A stretch of DNA of 64,000 bases from Sipunculus nudus (GCA_026874595.1 CM049317.1:10330382-10394381); one strand, 5' to 3'. Counted from the first letter of the stretch, positions 11,264-23,104 are shown. Notes: generated by a model from the letters alone, not told the origin. A program made the numbers and translations.

Positions 11264-12105
11264 TTGAAACAGATCACCTCAGATATTGGTCTCCTTCTCC
11301 TTGGCGCGACTGGTCTGTTGAATTGCCCATAAAACCTAGGGGGTAGCGCAGATGGCAGAGTTTGACCTTCTCGCATGGCCCTCACCTCAAGCGTCAATTC
11401 TTGTAACAGGGAGCTTTGGGCCTTGAGTACTTCATGAAGTGATGGCTCTGGGGACTGCTGTTCTACTGCTACTTTTTGTATAGGAACTGCACCAGTCTGC
11501 CCTTCTGGCCCAAGCCACTCTAAAGCAGCAGTCCTCATTTCGAAAAATGACATATCAGGACACTCCCTGTTAAGACGCCTCATCTCTCTCTTTAAGTCAG
11601 CTTTTTGGACAGCTTCAGCGAGCCGCTCTTTCAAAACCCCTTCATCCTGTTCACATTTGGAGGATCCTGATTCATTTTGATTGATCATGCGGTGCAAGCG
11701 ATGAAGCTCCAAAGAGCAACTTATCACCGATTGTCCAGGTTTCTGCACATAACTATGAAATTGGCTTCGCAACTGGGCTTTGGTATTATTCTGTCCAAAA
11801 ACTGCTGTTATCACACTCAGAATTTTCTCCGTTTTCTCGTAACATGTTGGACCTCGGGCCAGCAGCTCCTCTCGTGCGTGCCCTTTTATATGTTCAAGAA
11901 GAAAACCGGCCTTTTCTCTCTCTGAGTGGAATGCTCTTGTGGCCAATCTCCCTCTAGCCTCACTGCACCAATCTTGCACATCCTCTTTTCCCGTAAAGGG
12001 TTGGAGCGGGGATGTCTGGTTCACATACACAACTGGAACATTCTGATTTTTAAAGGACACTTCTTCATCCCCGTCACTCACTGTTTCTTCTTTTTCCAAA
12101 GGCAT
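11200..12105 (-). CDS. Gag polyprotein of the gypsy element
   Basis: The structural protein of the retrotransposon particle. The first ATG is at 12105 (MPLEKEE), giving about 301 residues, and the frame is intact to its stop. The N-terminal two thirds have the helical, charged look of a Ty3/gypsy capsid domain (LEHIKGHAREELL, LRSQFHSYVQKPGQS). One CCHC zinc knuckle, CFKCQGKGHYQRDC, lies near the C terminus and would bind the element RNA. The 3' end overlaps the protease frame by 64 nt in the -1 frame, so Gag-Pol may be made by frameshifting, although no canonical slippery heptamer was seen in the overlap. Confidence 0.92.
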   Translation of the reverse strand: MPLEKEETVSDGDEEVSFKNQNVPVVYVNQTSPLQPFTGKEDVQDWCSEARGRLATRAFHSEREKAGFLLEHIKGHAREELLARGPTCYEKTEKILSVITAVFGQNNTKAQLRSQFHSYVQKPGQSVISCSLELHRLHRMINQNESGSSKCEQDEGVLKERLAEAVQKADLKREMRRLNRECPDMSFFEMRTAALEWLGPEGQTGAVPIQKVAVEQQSPEPSLHEVLKAQSSLLQELTLEVRAMREGQTLPSALPPRFYGQFNRPVAPRRRRPISEVICFKCQGKGHYQRDCPQQTTEPSN

Positions 12106-12159
12106 CTTGCACCGAGGGGTCAGCCTTTTCCTTTTTTTCAAAGAGATTAATGAAAGCAG

Positions 12160-12177
12160 ATCCTGCCGGCTGCGCCA
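12160..12177 (-). other. primer-binding site (serine-tRNA-like)
   Basis: Two bases inside the 5' LTR the minus strand reads TGGCGCAGCCGGCAGGAT. This is complementary to a tRNA 3' end of the form ...CTGCCGGCTGCGCCA, which looks like a eukaryotic tRNA-Ser acceptor. The tRNA assignment is from memory of tRNA-Ser acceptor sequences. Confidence 0.75.
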
Positions 12178-12179
12178 AA

Positions 12180-12555
12180 TGAAAGAAATAACAACTCGGT
12201 TCGTTTGAATCTACTATTCTTATTTAATCTATTTATTGTAAAAGGAAGGAAAAAGGCTGACCACCTCTTTGACAGCATACCGGTGGTGCACATCAGTGCT
12301 CCAGTATGTAACAAAACCTTGATAGTTTGGCTCGCTTATGACAGACGGTTGGTCATGGCGCCCGATCTTAATGCTTGTAACAGAATGGCCAGCTACTGTA
12401 GTAGTCGCTGGCCTTGAAACATGATACATGTTGACACGTCAGCTGGCTGCTATCAAGCCCCTGGGCCATATATGATAGCTGATACAATATGAAGTATTAA
12501 ACAAACCTACAGAGTACATCAAGTTAATGTTGCTGTGTATTTTGACTTTGTTTCA
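12180..12555 (-). repeat. 5' LTR of the 6849-12555 gypsy element
   Basis: 376 bp, starting TGAAAGAAATAAC and ending TTTGTTTCA on the plus strand. It is a near-identical copy of 6849-7224. Confidence 0.96.
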
Positions 12556-12959
12556 TATATATATATATTTATATATATATATATACATATAAGTAAGTAA
12601 GGAGTATTTAAACTAAGTGTTAAATGTCAATTTTAGTTAGGGGTTTGTAGTTGATCAAGGTAAGGCTTACATGTATGTTTTTATTGAATACCACAACCGC
12701 TTGCTCTAACATTAGATGATTTTGAATGACTCAACCCCTCCGTCGCAGTTGCAAGAATTCTTTTTAAATAACTTGATCGTAACTTGACTAACCAAAAACT
12801 GCATGTAATTTACACACTCCACCCATCATGGTTTTATATATTAAACCAACAAAGCAAATTTTTTACATACCTGTGTCCGGCTTGCGATTCTATTTTGAAC
12901 AGCCACGACGTTTAGATCCGGCGAGTGGCCTATATACACTCACACAAGACCAACAGAAC

Positions 12960-13290
12960 ACCATAATCCAGTAATGTCATCGAGAAAAAATTCAGATTAC
13001 CATGGCTGACCTTTATCACATGGTCTGTCTAAGGACGTTCCTGCTTCCTAGAACAGCATGGTCTGAGGCATGTCTGTATAAAGCGGCTTTCACGTTCAGA
13101 CTTTCACTAAATCCAACCTTTTTATGTGTATGAACTTGCAACAGAAACCTTATTTATACTACAAAAGATCAGTTTCAGTCCCGTCTTACAAAATGTCGGA
13201 AAACAGCGAGATGTAGAAACGATATCACGATACACAATATGCGAATGATCGTATCGCGATATACTGATAAATCGATAATATAGCACATTC
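12960..13290. repeat. 'TCGCGATATA' dispersed repeat, copy 3
   Basis: Matches 2462-3205 and 4252-4612. It directly precedes the microsatellite at the left edge of copy A. Confidence 0.82.
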
Positions 13291-13295
<5 letters not shown>

Positions 13296-13340
<45 letters not shown>

Positions 13341-13360
13341 GAGAGAGAGAGAGAGAGAGG
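13296..13360. repeat. (AT)n(GA)n microsatellite at the duplication edge
   Basis: Same compound microsatellite as 58388-58480 at the matching edge of copy B. Confidence 0.93.
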
Positions 13361-13715
13361 GTGGAAGAATGAGTGAGAAAGGAGACAGACAGACAGACAG
13401 ACTGAAGAAAAGCAAGATGCACACATATTGCATTAGTTCTCTACACTACACTCTCGTATTACAATATGCGGACACATTGTTTAACATAAGTTTTATCTGT
13501 GTCAACTGTGAACTAATGAATAGTAATCATGATAACATATATATATAATCATCATTTGATATCCTGTCTTCATATAATAAAATGACATTCCTTTAAATAA
13601 TTTTCAAACTATAAACAGATAGTGCATATATATTGGGTTATTTTATATTTTTATACCAGAAAAATATACCTGCGGCCGCCTTGCGATTCCATTTTCACTC
13701 AAGTCGTATCCCAGC

Positions 13716-14030
13716 TGTTACGAATATTCACAGCTAGACAGTGCTAGTGCTGCGTGACTCGCTCGTGATACTGGACAGTGCATGTCTAGCACGCTCAGTG
13801 CATGGAGTGTCAGGTTGCTGAAGGGACATTATATACATACAAGAGAACTGAATTTTTCACTATACATCAGTGCATGTACAGCAGTAATATCCAACAGTCA
13901 ATAGTGTTCAGCACCGGGACTGTTATTATATATTCTTCACACAGACTCTCAAGTACAAGGAGGATTTCTGTAAAAATTCAAAGAAATATTCTGTTGTGAG
14001 TACAAGGACTACTAGTTGTATATAAAAACA
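13716..14030 (+). repeat. 5' LTR of the 13716-18711 gypsy element
   Basis: Starts TGTTACGAATATTC and shares a long stretch with 18404-18711 (for example GTGTTCAGCACCGGGACT). The 3' edge is placed at TATAAAAACA, within a few bases. Confidence 0.9.
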
Positions 14031-14336
14031 GAAATTAGCGCAATCTGACTAAAAAAACCTTGCCACGGGCAGTGCATACTTATGTTGGACAGTTCTGTGT
14101 TTTGTGATAAACAAGGATCATTTTTTCAAGGCCGCTACAACATCAACAGGTAAGCTACTAACGTACACTGTAGCTACTGTCATATCCTTCCTATACAGAC
14201 TTTTGTTTCCTTTTACGGCCTAATGAACTATTTATCAGCCACCGGCTGTCTCCGTCACTAATATCAGAATTGGTATCGCAATTCTACGGACATTTTGTTT
14301 CTGCTTTCCCGGTCATCAGTGATCCGTAACAATAAT

Positions 14337-15368
14337 GATGGATTTCGCCGATTCAGTAGTTGTTTCAGCAACAAATGCAAATGCGACAAGAACAAATGGT
14401 GCTGCAACGTCAGCAGCTTGAACAGGTACGGCTAGTTGCTGTAAACAACGTCAGCAGCACCGCCAGGAGAAGGAAATGCATATCAAGACCCTAACCTCTC
14501 CTGAAGCTGCGACAGGGGTATGGCCAACCCCGGTGCTCTCTGCTGCTAGTATACCTCGCTTCGTGCCGTTCGACAGTACGTCGGAGCTCTGGAAGGATAA
14601 CTGGACCAGGTTCCGTACCTTCGCTGGTGCCAATTCCGTTCCAGAAGACAAGATGGCGATAGTAGTCCTGACGAATCAGACCCCTGCTGTTTACCAGCTC
14701 TTGTGTACCCAGGCAGCACGGTGCACGCCGCCGTAAGATGGCAGGGAGCTTAACCTTCATAAAATTGTCCATTTCATGGATAAGAAGTACGATCCTTAAC
14801 GTTTCGTCGTACGAGAACGACGATTCAAGTATTGGTCCGGTAAAACAGTTCAAGAGTTTGCTGCCACAATTCGACATGAAGCTGCTACCTGCGATTTTGC
14901 AACCATTTCGGACCCCCAAGATGAAGCTCTACGTACAAAGTTCATCTGTTTCTGTCAATAACGAGGCTGTGATCAAAGCGTTGTTCAAAGTTGACGTTCA
15001 GCAAAGCTATACAGGTTGCATCAGAGACCGAAGATGGAACAAAGGCTGCCAAAGAAACTGCTTGTGGTCTGAAAGGCACGCCTGTCGGTAACGTCAAGGT
15101 AAAACCCATGCCGAAAGAGAATTCGCTCCAGTAAGCCGACACAACCTCCGAGAGCAAGATCATTTGCTACAGATGTGGTGTCCAAAACCATAAAGCCGAC
15201 GATTGCCGATTTAAGGATGCCATTTGTCGCTCATGCTAAAAGAAGGGGCACCTACAAAACGTTTGTCGCCGCAGGAAACCGACGGACAATGCCCAACGCG
15301 TCAGATGGATTATCTCTGAAGATAATGCTCTCAGGCAACCGCTTGAACTGAATGGCCGCTGCTCATTC
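14337..15368 (+). pseudogene. gag remnant with two CCHC knuckles
   Basis: Starts near a Gln-rich stretch (QMRQEQMVLQRQQLEQ) and passes through several frames. The clearest part is the nucleocapsid: CYRCGVQNHKADDC followed by a second knuckle CRSC...GHLQNVC, the double-knuckle form usual in this gypsy group. A TAA at 15237-15239 cuts the second knuckle. The capsid part (FVPFDSTSELWKDNWTRFRT) is recognisable as a gag of K02A2.6-type elements. Confidence 0.8.
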
Positions 15369-16540
15369 GTGTTCGATATCGACACAGGTTCGCGGGACAG
15401 TTTCTGCTCAAAGGACGTATGGGAGAGTTTAGGCAAGCCAAAACTACAATCTACAACCTGCGACTACGTTCCCCTGACCCAGCAAAACGTGCCAGTCCTG
15501 GGTATATTCACAGCAAAAGCTGTAATCACAGTTCCGGTCCGAGGGGCCAGTGTCAGCATTAACGTCTGTGAAACTCCATGCAACATTCTTGGGCGACGCG
15601 CAGTTCAGAAGCTCCAGATCGACAAAAACAATCCTCATGAACTTAAGAACCCGTCTTCAGCAGCATTCACGCTGTGATGCAGGATATGTCTCCTGACTTA
15701 GTACTGCTACAGTCCTGCCACGCTCTCTGTGACGAATTTCCAGACCTCTTTAAGGCGAAATTGGGATGTTTACAAGATTTCGAGTTGGAGGTTGCTTTTA
15801 AACCGGATGCGGAACTGATTTTCTGCAAACCGCGCACCGTGCCTTTCGCTACCCTGGAGGATCTCAACCATGCATACGATAAGTGCATACAACAAGGAGT
15901 CTAGGAGAAAGCTACCTTTTGCGAGTACGGTACTCCAATAGTGCCAATCCGCAAATCCTTCTTACCGGAACAGTCCAAAACCAAATTACGAGTCGGTGGG
16001 GATACAGAAACTAAGTGGAGGATACTGCTTTACCAAGATTGATCTGGCCGATTCCTACAACCAGCTTAAACTCGCACCTGCGACGCAAAAGAAACTCGCT
16101 TTGAGTATTCATCTCGGAGTATTTCTACAGAAACGACTTAGTTTGGAATTAGCTCTGCTCCGGGTTATTTCCAAGAAAATATGGAGAAAATAACTTGTGA
16201 TCTCCATGGAATGGCCATTTACCTGGAGGATATACTCTTCAGTGGTACTGCTGTGGAGGAACACTTACACAGCCTCCCTGTGCTTTTCCAACATTTACAG
16301 GAGAATAGGCTACGATGCAAGATAGAGAAATGTGTCTTTGCTCAACCTTCAATGGAATACATTGGGAATATCCTTTTGCGTCAGGGGTTCGCCAAAGGGA
16401 AGACAGTTGACGATATCTATAAGATGCTGCTACCTACGAATGTGTCCACGTTACGTTCATTACTGGGATCTGTTAAATTCTACGGCAAATGGATTCCCAA
16501 CCATTCTACCGTGTCTGAGCCACTCAGCCGATTACCCTGA
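15369..16540 (+). pseudogene. protease and reverse transcriptase remnant (YLED in place of YxDD)
   Basis: Protease motif FDIDTGSRDS at the start, then a frame break near 15677 into the pol linker (DEFPDLFKAKLG). The RT shows GGYCFTKIDLADSYNQ with the first catalytic aspartate. The palm box in the next frame reads YLED (16220-16231) where the family has YLDD or YVDD. Part of the fingers between VGG and GGYCF is missing, and the domain is spread over three frames. This copy cannot encode an RT. Confidence 0.88.
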
Positions 16541-16575
16541 TGGACACACCCTGAAAATGGGGTTCTGAGGAACAA

Positions 16576-17241
16576 GTGGCATTTCAGCGTTTGAACGACA
16601 TCCTTTCCAGTGATACCATCATAGCGCGATTTAATTCATCCTTAGATATTGGCATTTCATGTGATACTTCCAAAATTGGCATTGATGCCCTCCTATTTCA
16701 TCGCTGCCAGAAAGAGGCACTGGCAGTTATCATTGCCTTAAAGAGGTTCCACCGATTCCTGTATGGTCGAACATTCATTGTGGTCACGGTCCACAAGCCA
16801 TTAGTCGCAATGTTTGGCCCAAAGAAAGGTACTCCGGCACTTGCGGATAACAGACTTGTTCGTTTGGCCCTAATGTTGAGTCAGTACAACTACAAGATTG
16901 AGTACCGGGAAACATCCGATCATGCCAACACCGATGCCCTGAGTCGACTGCCGTTTGGAACCGATGTCGATTTCGACGGGGAGGAAGCGGAGGCGGATGT
17001 AAACGTGGTTTGTGTGGTCAAGACAATCAGTCAGCAGCTGAATCCGACGGATCCAGGACTGATGGCAAAGGAGTCCAGTAAGGATCCAATCATATCCACT
17101 GCTTTGCGTTATGTTTCAAAAGGATGGCTACCAAGGGTTGATGTAGTTGAAAATAAGTATTATCAGAAGTTGGCGGATTCACTTTCGGTCGAGAATCATG
17201 CTTATTCTTTGGATAAAGGAGCGCCGTTTCAACAATCCTGA
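16576..17241 (+). pseudogene. RNase H remnant of the old gypsy element
   Basis: 221 codons open. RNase H is seen as IGISCDTSKIGIDALL, then KEALAVIIALKRFHRFLYGR, then HANTDALSRLPFG. About 20 residues between the second strand and the KEALA helix are missing compared with relatives. The frame ends before the integrase, which continues in another frame. Confidence 0.85.
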
Positions 17242-17245
17242 GAGA

Positions 17246-18050
17246 AGGAGTTTTTCAGCTGATCCATGTGAAAATTTTGGGATGCAGCGGATGAAACAAC
17301 ACGCACATTCGGTGGATTACTGGCCACACATCAATGATAACATTGAACGGATTTATCGTTCATGCACGGCATGTGGACAGCTACAATACCAGCCGCCAAA
17401 GCCTCCTAATCATCCATGGATGTTGCAAGAATAGCCATGGATTCGGCTACATGTTGATCATGCCATCAATGTTATGTATAAAAATTGGTTTGTCTTGGTG
17501 GATGCTTATTCCATGTATCCATGTGTCCACCAAACCTCCTCAACTTTAACCAAGCCAACGATTTCGCTGCTAGAGCAAGACGTTTCTCATTTCGGATATC
17601 CTCAAGCACTCGTAATGGACTACTCCACTACATTTACATCGGAGGCATTCCAAGCTTGGATTTGCGAGCGAGGAATAACTCACCTTACGGGAGCACCATG
17701 TCATCCTGCAACGAATGGTGCCGCGGAACGCCTGGTGCAATCATTTAAATAGTCCGTGCGAAAATCCTCCCGTACACCAAAAAGCCGTTCTGCAGGATTT
17801 CTTAATGCAGTATCGTCGGACCCCATTGGAATGTAGACTGTCGCCGAGCCAACTGCTGGATGGACACCAACTTCGATGTCAGCAAGATGCGTTTTTTCCG
17901 TCGCCTGCTCATGCAACGCAAGGTAGACAAGCGATGAAGGCAGTCGAGTCACAGCACGACAAGACCATCCGCACAGTATCGACGCTCGTGCATTGTTACA
18001 AGGTAAAGGCGCCTTGCTACACCCTCTACAGCTGACCTCGGAGCGACCAG
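17246..18050 (+). pseudogene. integrase remnant of the old gypsy element
   Basis: Zinc domain partly kept (MKQHAHSVDYWP, SCTACGQLQYQP). Core blocks HVDHA, LVMDYSTTF and NGAAERLVQSFK still carry the D, D and E positions, but the frame changes several times and a stop (TAG at 17750-17752) cuts it just after the last block. The C-terminal region (VHCYKVKAPCYT...) is recognisable only in pieces. Confidence 0.82.
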
Positions 18051-18403
18051 CAACCAAGATGGGTGCCAGCCATTGTCACCAAGGTTTACGGTTCCATCAT
18101 GTTTCAAATGAACGTACGCGTAATTCCACGCAGACCCAGTTGGCGTCGCCACCTTAAGCAGTTGCGTCCTCGATATGCAACAGCCGAGGACTTCGATCCA
18201 GGGGATTTGCCGCAATGCTTGTCATAAGCCAAAAGATGATGCTTTAGATGACATTGTTTCAGCCATCTGGAGACCTAACTTCGTGTCGGTCACCTGAAGG
18301 CCGACCTACCCGAGGTTCAGTACGGACCTAATAACCCGCGGCAGTCGAGGCGAACCCGCCGTCAACCAGATCGTATTGGGGTAACCCTAAGCTGACGGGT
18401 AGG

Positions 18404-18711
18404 TGTTATGGATCATTACAGCTATACAGTGCTGCGTGACCCGCTCGTGATACTCGACAGTGCATGACTAGCACACTGAGTGCATTGGGGTGTCAGGTTC
18501 CCGAAGGGACATTTTATATATACAAGAGAACTGTGATTTTCACTATATATCAGTTCATGTACAGCGGTAATACTCAACAGTCAGAAGTGTTCAGCACCGG
18601 GACTATTATTATATATTCTTCACATAGATTTTCAGTACTAGGAGGATAAATATACACATAAATATTCTGTTATGGGTACAAGGACTTCTAGTTGTACGTA
18701 AAAACACAACA
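18404..18711 (+). repeat. 3' LTR of the 13716-18711 gypsy element
   Basis: Starts TGTTATGGATCATTACAG and ends AAAACACAACA, directly before the target duplication CCAGC. Confidence 0.93.
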
Positions 18712-18744
18712 CCAGCAAGTGATCTATATATATATATAGATCTT

Positions 18745-18766
18745 GGGGGGGGGGGGGGGGGGGGGG
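18745..18766. repeat. poly-G tract, 22 G
   Basis: Follows 'tatagatctt'. The equivalent place in copy B is a shorter run, 'gagggagggggggggc' (58910-58924). Confidence 0.95.
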
Positions 18767-20129
18767 TTCGGAGCCGTCATAATTCATTATGCACATGTCA
18801 TTTATCATGCATGTATAGAGTCCTGCTAGTTGTTTTATTATTGTAGTTATACAATATACCCAAATCATGTAAACACATCGGGGCGGGTCCTATATATAAC
18901 TGTGGCTTGGGGCTTTAACCTATCCTCCTCTAATTTGGGGAAATGCCTTTTCTTCCATGAAGTCTTTATCTAGAATATTCAATATTTATTTCCTGTCCAT
19001 TCCTGGAGTCCTGGACAATTTGCGGGATATTAGTCAACAGGTGTAAGAAGTAAACCCTCCCTTCTCAAAATCCTGGATCCGCCCCTAAACGCATCACACG
19101 CAAAAACATCATCCGAATTAATTTTCAGAGCATGTCCGACCAGAAGTGTATAAACAACACGGACAGTTACATGAATATATGAATTAACGATCTCGTGTTA
19201 ATTGGTAGCATATAGGCCTGGCATCAATATTCATTCTATTCGTGTTCTACTTATTTGTGAATGTACTAGACAGTGGCGGATCCAGAACTTCGAGAAAAGG
19301 GGGCCACCGGATTGGTTCAAATGTCTTGCTAAGAATTCATGAAATGGTACGCTCTGGGGCCCGCTGAAGCATGGCCTCTGCACAACCGATATTAACCCAT
19401 ATTATAGCGACCTTAGTCTTTAGGCAAAAAAATGACATTATTATAAAACTTATTTGCCAAAATGTGTATGTGTCATTCATCATGGCATAAATTGAAGATT
19501 AAGTGTTAAAACGTTATTATTTACTAAAAAGTTTGTCTTAATATTTCCAGTTTGACATACTAACTTACTTTGATGCTCCCTGTTGCTTGATTTACTAACA
19601 CGCTTATACGTCTACACGAGTCCCATGAATACTTTGACAATTTAGTATCCCGACTGGCCGGGAATCATCGAATCTTTACATTAGCGACACATTATTTTCA
19701 GCAAATGTATAATTTCGGTCTAATTTATCATGGACAGTGCATTACAGCTTGCATGGATTTTAATTTTGACCTTTTCATGTGTAGCAGTTTGAGAAACGGC
19801 TAGGACGACTTGAGTCCATAGTGGTGTCAGTCACCCAATTTGTGGTTATTACGGACAAAACTTGGCTCACTTAAGTTTAGACTTCCGGCTTTCGTGGCTC
19901 GACCACCTTTAACAAAAAGATTACTAGCTAAAATGGCGTGAAAGAATATAGTATGTTACAGAGTAATGATTTTATTTAAGCCCCTTTGGTTATCGGTTTA
20001 GGCGTAATTGATTATCTATTTCAAGATTAAACGATTTCATCCATCATATCTAAAATTTAATTTAACTAGAATACGGGAAGTCGAGAAACGACTACGTGTA
20101 TCTGTCATATCAAAGAGGCAAAGTAAAGC

Positions 20130-20720
20130 ATGGACTTTTCCAGACATGACATGACTCATAGTTTGTACTTCTCATATATGTGCAATTTTCACCAAAACAA
20201 ATTTACAGATGGATACACCATGCAAGATTTCAGGCCGAGACACCAATCCACTAATGAGAAAATTGCCTCAATGCATTCTATAAAAACACAACAGCGGAAG
20301 GCGCCACCTTTCTTTGTACAACAAAACTGTGCCAGACGGATAAACATGCCACAATTTCAGGCATAAATTCAGCACGATTTCAGCCCTGTACATTGAACCA
20401 ATTACAGATGGCAAAAGCATGGATGGACGCAACGCAAAATTAATTGAAGGTGGCACTACAAGTCTCAAATACGAGATGGAAAGATCCAAAATCTATGGAC
20501 ATGCAAAATTTCAGCTAAATTTTTCGAACCACTTCTGTGATATGGGCTGTTATCAAAAGACACCCAGATTTATATCGCATAACAAGGACTGCAGGTGGCG
20601 CCAACTGTCTTTGTTAGGCACAACTACACAGATGAGCGAATAACTATGCCGGGCTTTGGAGAGATCGGTCCAAGGAAATGAGAGGAGAACAAACACGGCG
20701 GCTGCAGAACCCGGTCAAAA
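20130..20720. repeat. GGTGGCGCCACC-type repeat block in copy A
   Basis: Units with 'gatggacgccacgcaaa'-like and 'aggtggcgccaact' words (20302, 20595), ending 'tttgcggatacaa'. Related to the right half of the composite elements and collinear with 60700-61600. Confidence 0.8.
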
Positions 20721-20911
20721 ACAAAGTTTTGCGGATACAAGTACATATTAAGTAAATGTAGTTGATAGTTTTGTCGTTCAACATTTCGATTCTGACAAAC
20801 AAAAGGTATTTACTTAAAGAAATGAATGTTGAAAAATCAACATCAACATGTGAGTATTTATTAAACATCATCCATTGTACGAGAACAAGATCTATATGGG
20901 CAATTCCACTG

Positions 20912-21315
20912 TGACGGACGTTACATTCAGAGAGACTTTTACCCATTTAAGTCACTCTCACAGTTAAAGCTGTCATTCAAGGAGCCTAAACTTATGTGTG
21001 TTAATAGCTCAGATCTGAGGCTGTATGATACAGGAAAGAAATGTGTCCAGATATATATGTGTCTTTCACCTACGACAAATGTCAGAATGTGACGGACGTT
21101 ACATAAAAAAGACACTGAAAAAATTCATCTGAATTTATTTCAAAATTCTCTGAATCTAAACAGTGGCACAAATTGATCTTTACCCCAGTATTAAAGGGGA
21201 ACTATGTCACTTTATAAACAAATTAAAATATACCTTAAAATAATAGCCTGTTAGCAGGCAGCTTTAACACAGTTCAAAATTCTGTGTGACGGACGTTACG
21301 TGACGGACGTTACAT
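20912..21315 (+). repeat. left cluster of TGACGGACGTTAC iterons
   Basis: Four exact copies at 20912, 21090, 21287 and 21301; the last two are tandem with a 14-bp spacing. Three are followed by AT. Confidence 0.92.
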
Positions 21316-21387
21316 TTTGTCAAAAGGATGCAAGTGAAACTTCTATCAAAACTGTATTCTGAAAAAAAGGTTTAAGCACACTTTTTT

Positions 21388-21565
21388 ATGACTTTGCCTT
21401 GTCTAGTAATTAATGTTTTGGATGCAAAGTTGGCATCTTCATCACAAACCTTTCAAAATGATATATAAAATATATATTGCAAAGACTGCATTTAGAAGGT
21501 TTGTGATGAAGATGCCAACATGGCATCCGAAACATTACTTGACATGGCAAAATCCCTCGTAATTC
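21388..21565. repeat. ~70-bp imperfect inverted repeat inside the DNA transposon
   Basis: The left arm ends TTGGCATCTTCATCACAAACC; the right arm has GGTTTGTGATGAAGATGCC, with about 28 bp between. The outer parts also pair (ACTTTGCCTTGTC with GACATGGCAAAAT). It could be a nested foldback element or an RNA hairpin. Confidence 0.85.
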
Positions 21566-22689
21566 ACAGGTTCACAATTTAATAGAGTAAAAAACACTTA
21601 ATATCTAAGAAATTCCAAAATTTGGATATCCTGATGATTCAAACCAACTTAGAAGCCTATTACACATAGACAATAACGAACTAGATGACCAAGGTCGAGC
21701 GCTTGCCGGAAGTTGAAAGAGAAATAGGTGAAGGTCAGATTATTCTTTTAAATTATGTTTAATGAACAGGAGACTAAAATTAGCAACTGTTTAAGTGGAT
21801 GCGACCATTTATAAACAAATTATGAAGAAAATAAGCCGCTGAGGTTTGTTTGTGGCCTTGACATTTGACCCAATTTTGAATAAAAAACAAGTGGGTCTGT
21901 TGTTAATAGATATTTACCGACGGTATAAGTTTCAGAGCGATTGCATTAAACTGTGGCCTGTACCAGATATAGAAATATTTGAATATTTCAAAGATCGATA
22001 AGTTTTACCCAAATTTAGGTCAACATGATTATGTCATAATATAGCCAAATCTCCACAGGAATAAGGCCATATTTTCTAATTTTCAGAAGCAGTAATGAAA
22101 ATTATTATAACATCATTTATAGTTTTTGAGATATGACACAATAATGATATATTGCAGTGTTGTCAGTGCAGCATTCCCTGGATGTCATATTACCGTAAAA
22201 CATAAAATTATGAATGGCATACTGTAAAGGAGCAAATGATAAAGTGAAATCAGAACCAGAATGCTATAAAAGTAAAAAAATTTAGTTAAACTAACCCCCC
22301 CCCCCCCTTTCAAATTATCATTCATAAACACAGCTGTCCCACCATTAAAACATATGCTATTTTTCATAACCTTGTTTGCTTCTGTATAAGCAAATGTGGC
22401 TCAATGATAGAGCCAAGCTCTGACTTGGCCAAGTGCTTCTGTCAAATCCCTCATTTTCACACAAGTAACTGTAACCCATGGGTCATGACACTCAGCTGGT
22501 TGCCTGGTTGGTATAGGCTATAATGTGACACTAGATACATTTATGTGTTTGATACTGGTTTTCATAAGGATACTGTACAGAAGCCTGTAATTTATCAAAA
22601 TAAGGTCATGCAATGAATCATGCCAGAAACTGATGAAACCTTCGATGATCAATGTGTATGTCAAGAATCATGGCAATCAATGCATTAGT

Positions 22690-23000
22690 TATTCAGACAC
22701 TGGAGCTTTTGTATCAATTTTTTATATATACTTGGGGGGGGGGGGGGTTTATTACGAGCCCCTATAGCTTGGAGAATATGGGTAATAGAGACCTAATTTT
22801 AAATTTTTTCATGGAACTCCTGGATGTAAAGTTAAAATATTCTAGATCCAACAGTGACTATTTGTGTCCTGTAAAAAGTTGACTGCTTCTATTGAAGGTC
22901 TCAAAAATAGAGCCTTCAGTGCATTACTTATTCAGATACTGGAGCTTTTGTATCAAAATTTTAATTATTTGGGGGGGGGGGAGGGACTAACAAGCCCCAT
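22690..23000. repeat. ~245-bp tandem duplication with poly-G
   Basis: 'ctggagcttttgtatca' followed by an AT stretch and a G run occurs at about 22700 and again at about 22940. Each is followed by a diverged copy of 'acgagcccctatagctt'. Confidence 0.75.
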
Positions 23001-23104
23001 AGCTTGTAGGACCTAATTTCAGGTTTCCAAGGAGTTTCCAGGTCCAGCCATAATGATTTGTGCCCTGCTAACAGCCAGACGGCATGACAAAGGATGACGG
23101 TCAA

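Larger units (their letters stand above)
6849..12555 (-). mobile_element. Ty3/gypsy LTR retrotransposon, recent but defective
   Basis: A full-length 5707-bp element read on the minus strand, bounded by 376-bp LTRs (TG...CA) in a TA-rich target ('tata' on both sides). From 5' to 3' it has LTR, primer-binding site, gag, protease, RT, RNase H, integrase, polypurine tract, LTR. The order RT-RNase H-integrase is the Ty3/gypsy order. The two LTRs differ at about 5 of 376 positions, so insertion was recent. The pol region has a frameshift near 10870, a stop at 10447-10449 and a small deletion near 9730 that removes the RT YxDD box, so this copy cannot encode an active RT. Confidence 0.96.
13716..18711 (+). 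mobile_element. old, degenerate Ty3/gypsy element (K02A2.6-like)
   Basis: 4996 bp on the plus strand, bounded by ~310-bp LTRs and by a perfect 5-bp target duplication CCAGC (13711-13715 and 18712-18716). The paralogous region has the empty site with one CCAGC at 58791-58795. The LTRs differ at about a tenth of positions plus an 11-base gap, so the insertion is old. Internal reading frames are gag with two zinc knuckles, protease, RT, RNase H and integrase. All are broken by several stops, frameshifts and small deletions. Confidence 0.94.

Noticed and set aside
6849-12555. Endogenous retrovirus (with env) rather than a retrotransposon
   Set aside because: After integrase only the polypurine tract and LTR follow; there is no room for an envelope frame.
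13122-13433. 103-codon minus-strand frame with a Ser-Leu and Tyr-Ile stretch
   Set aside because: It runs through the (AT)n(GA)n microsatellite and a dispersed repeat; no domain.
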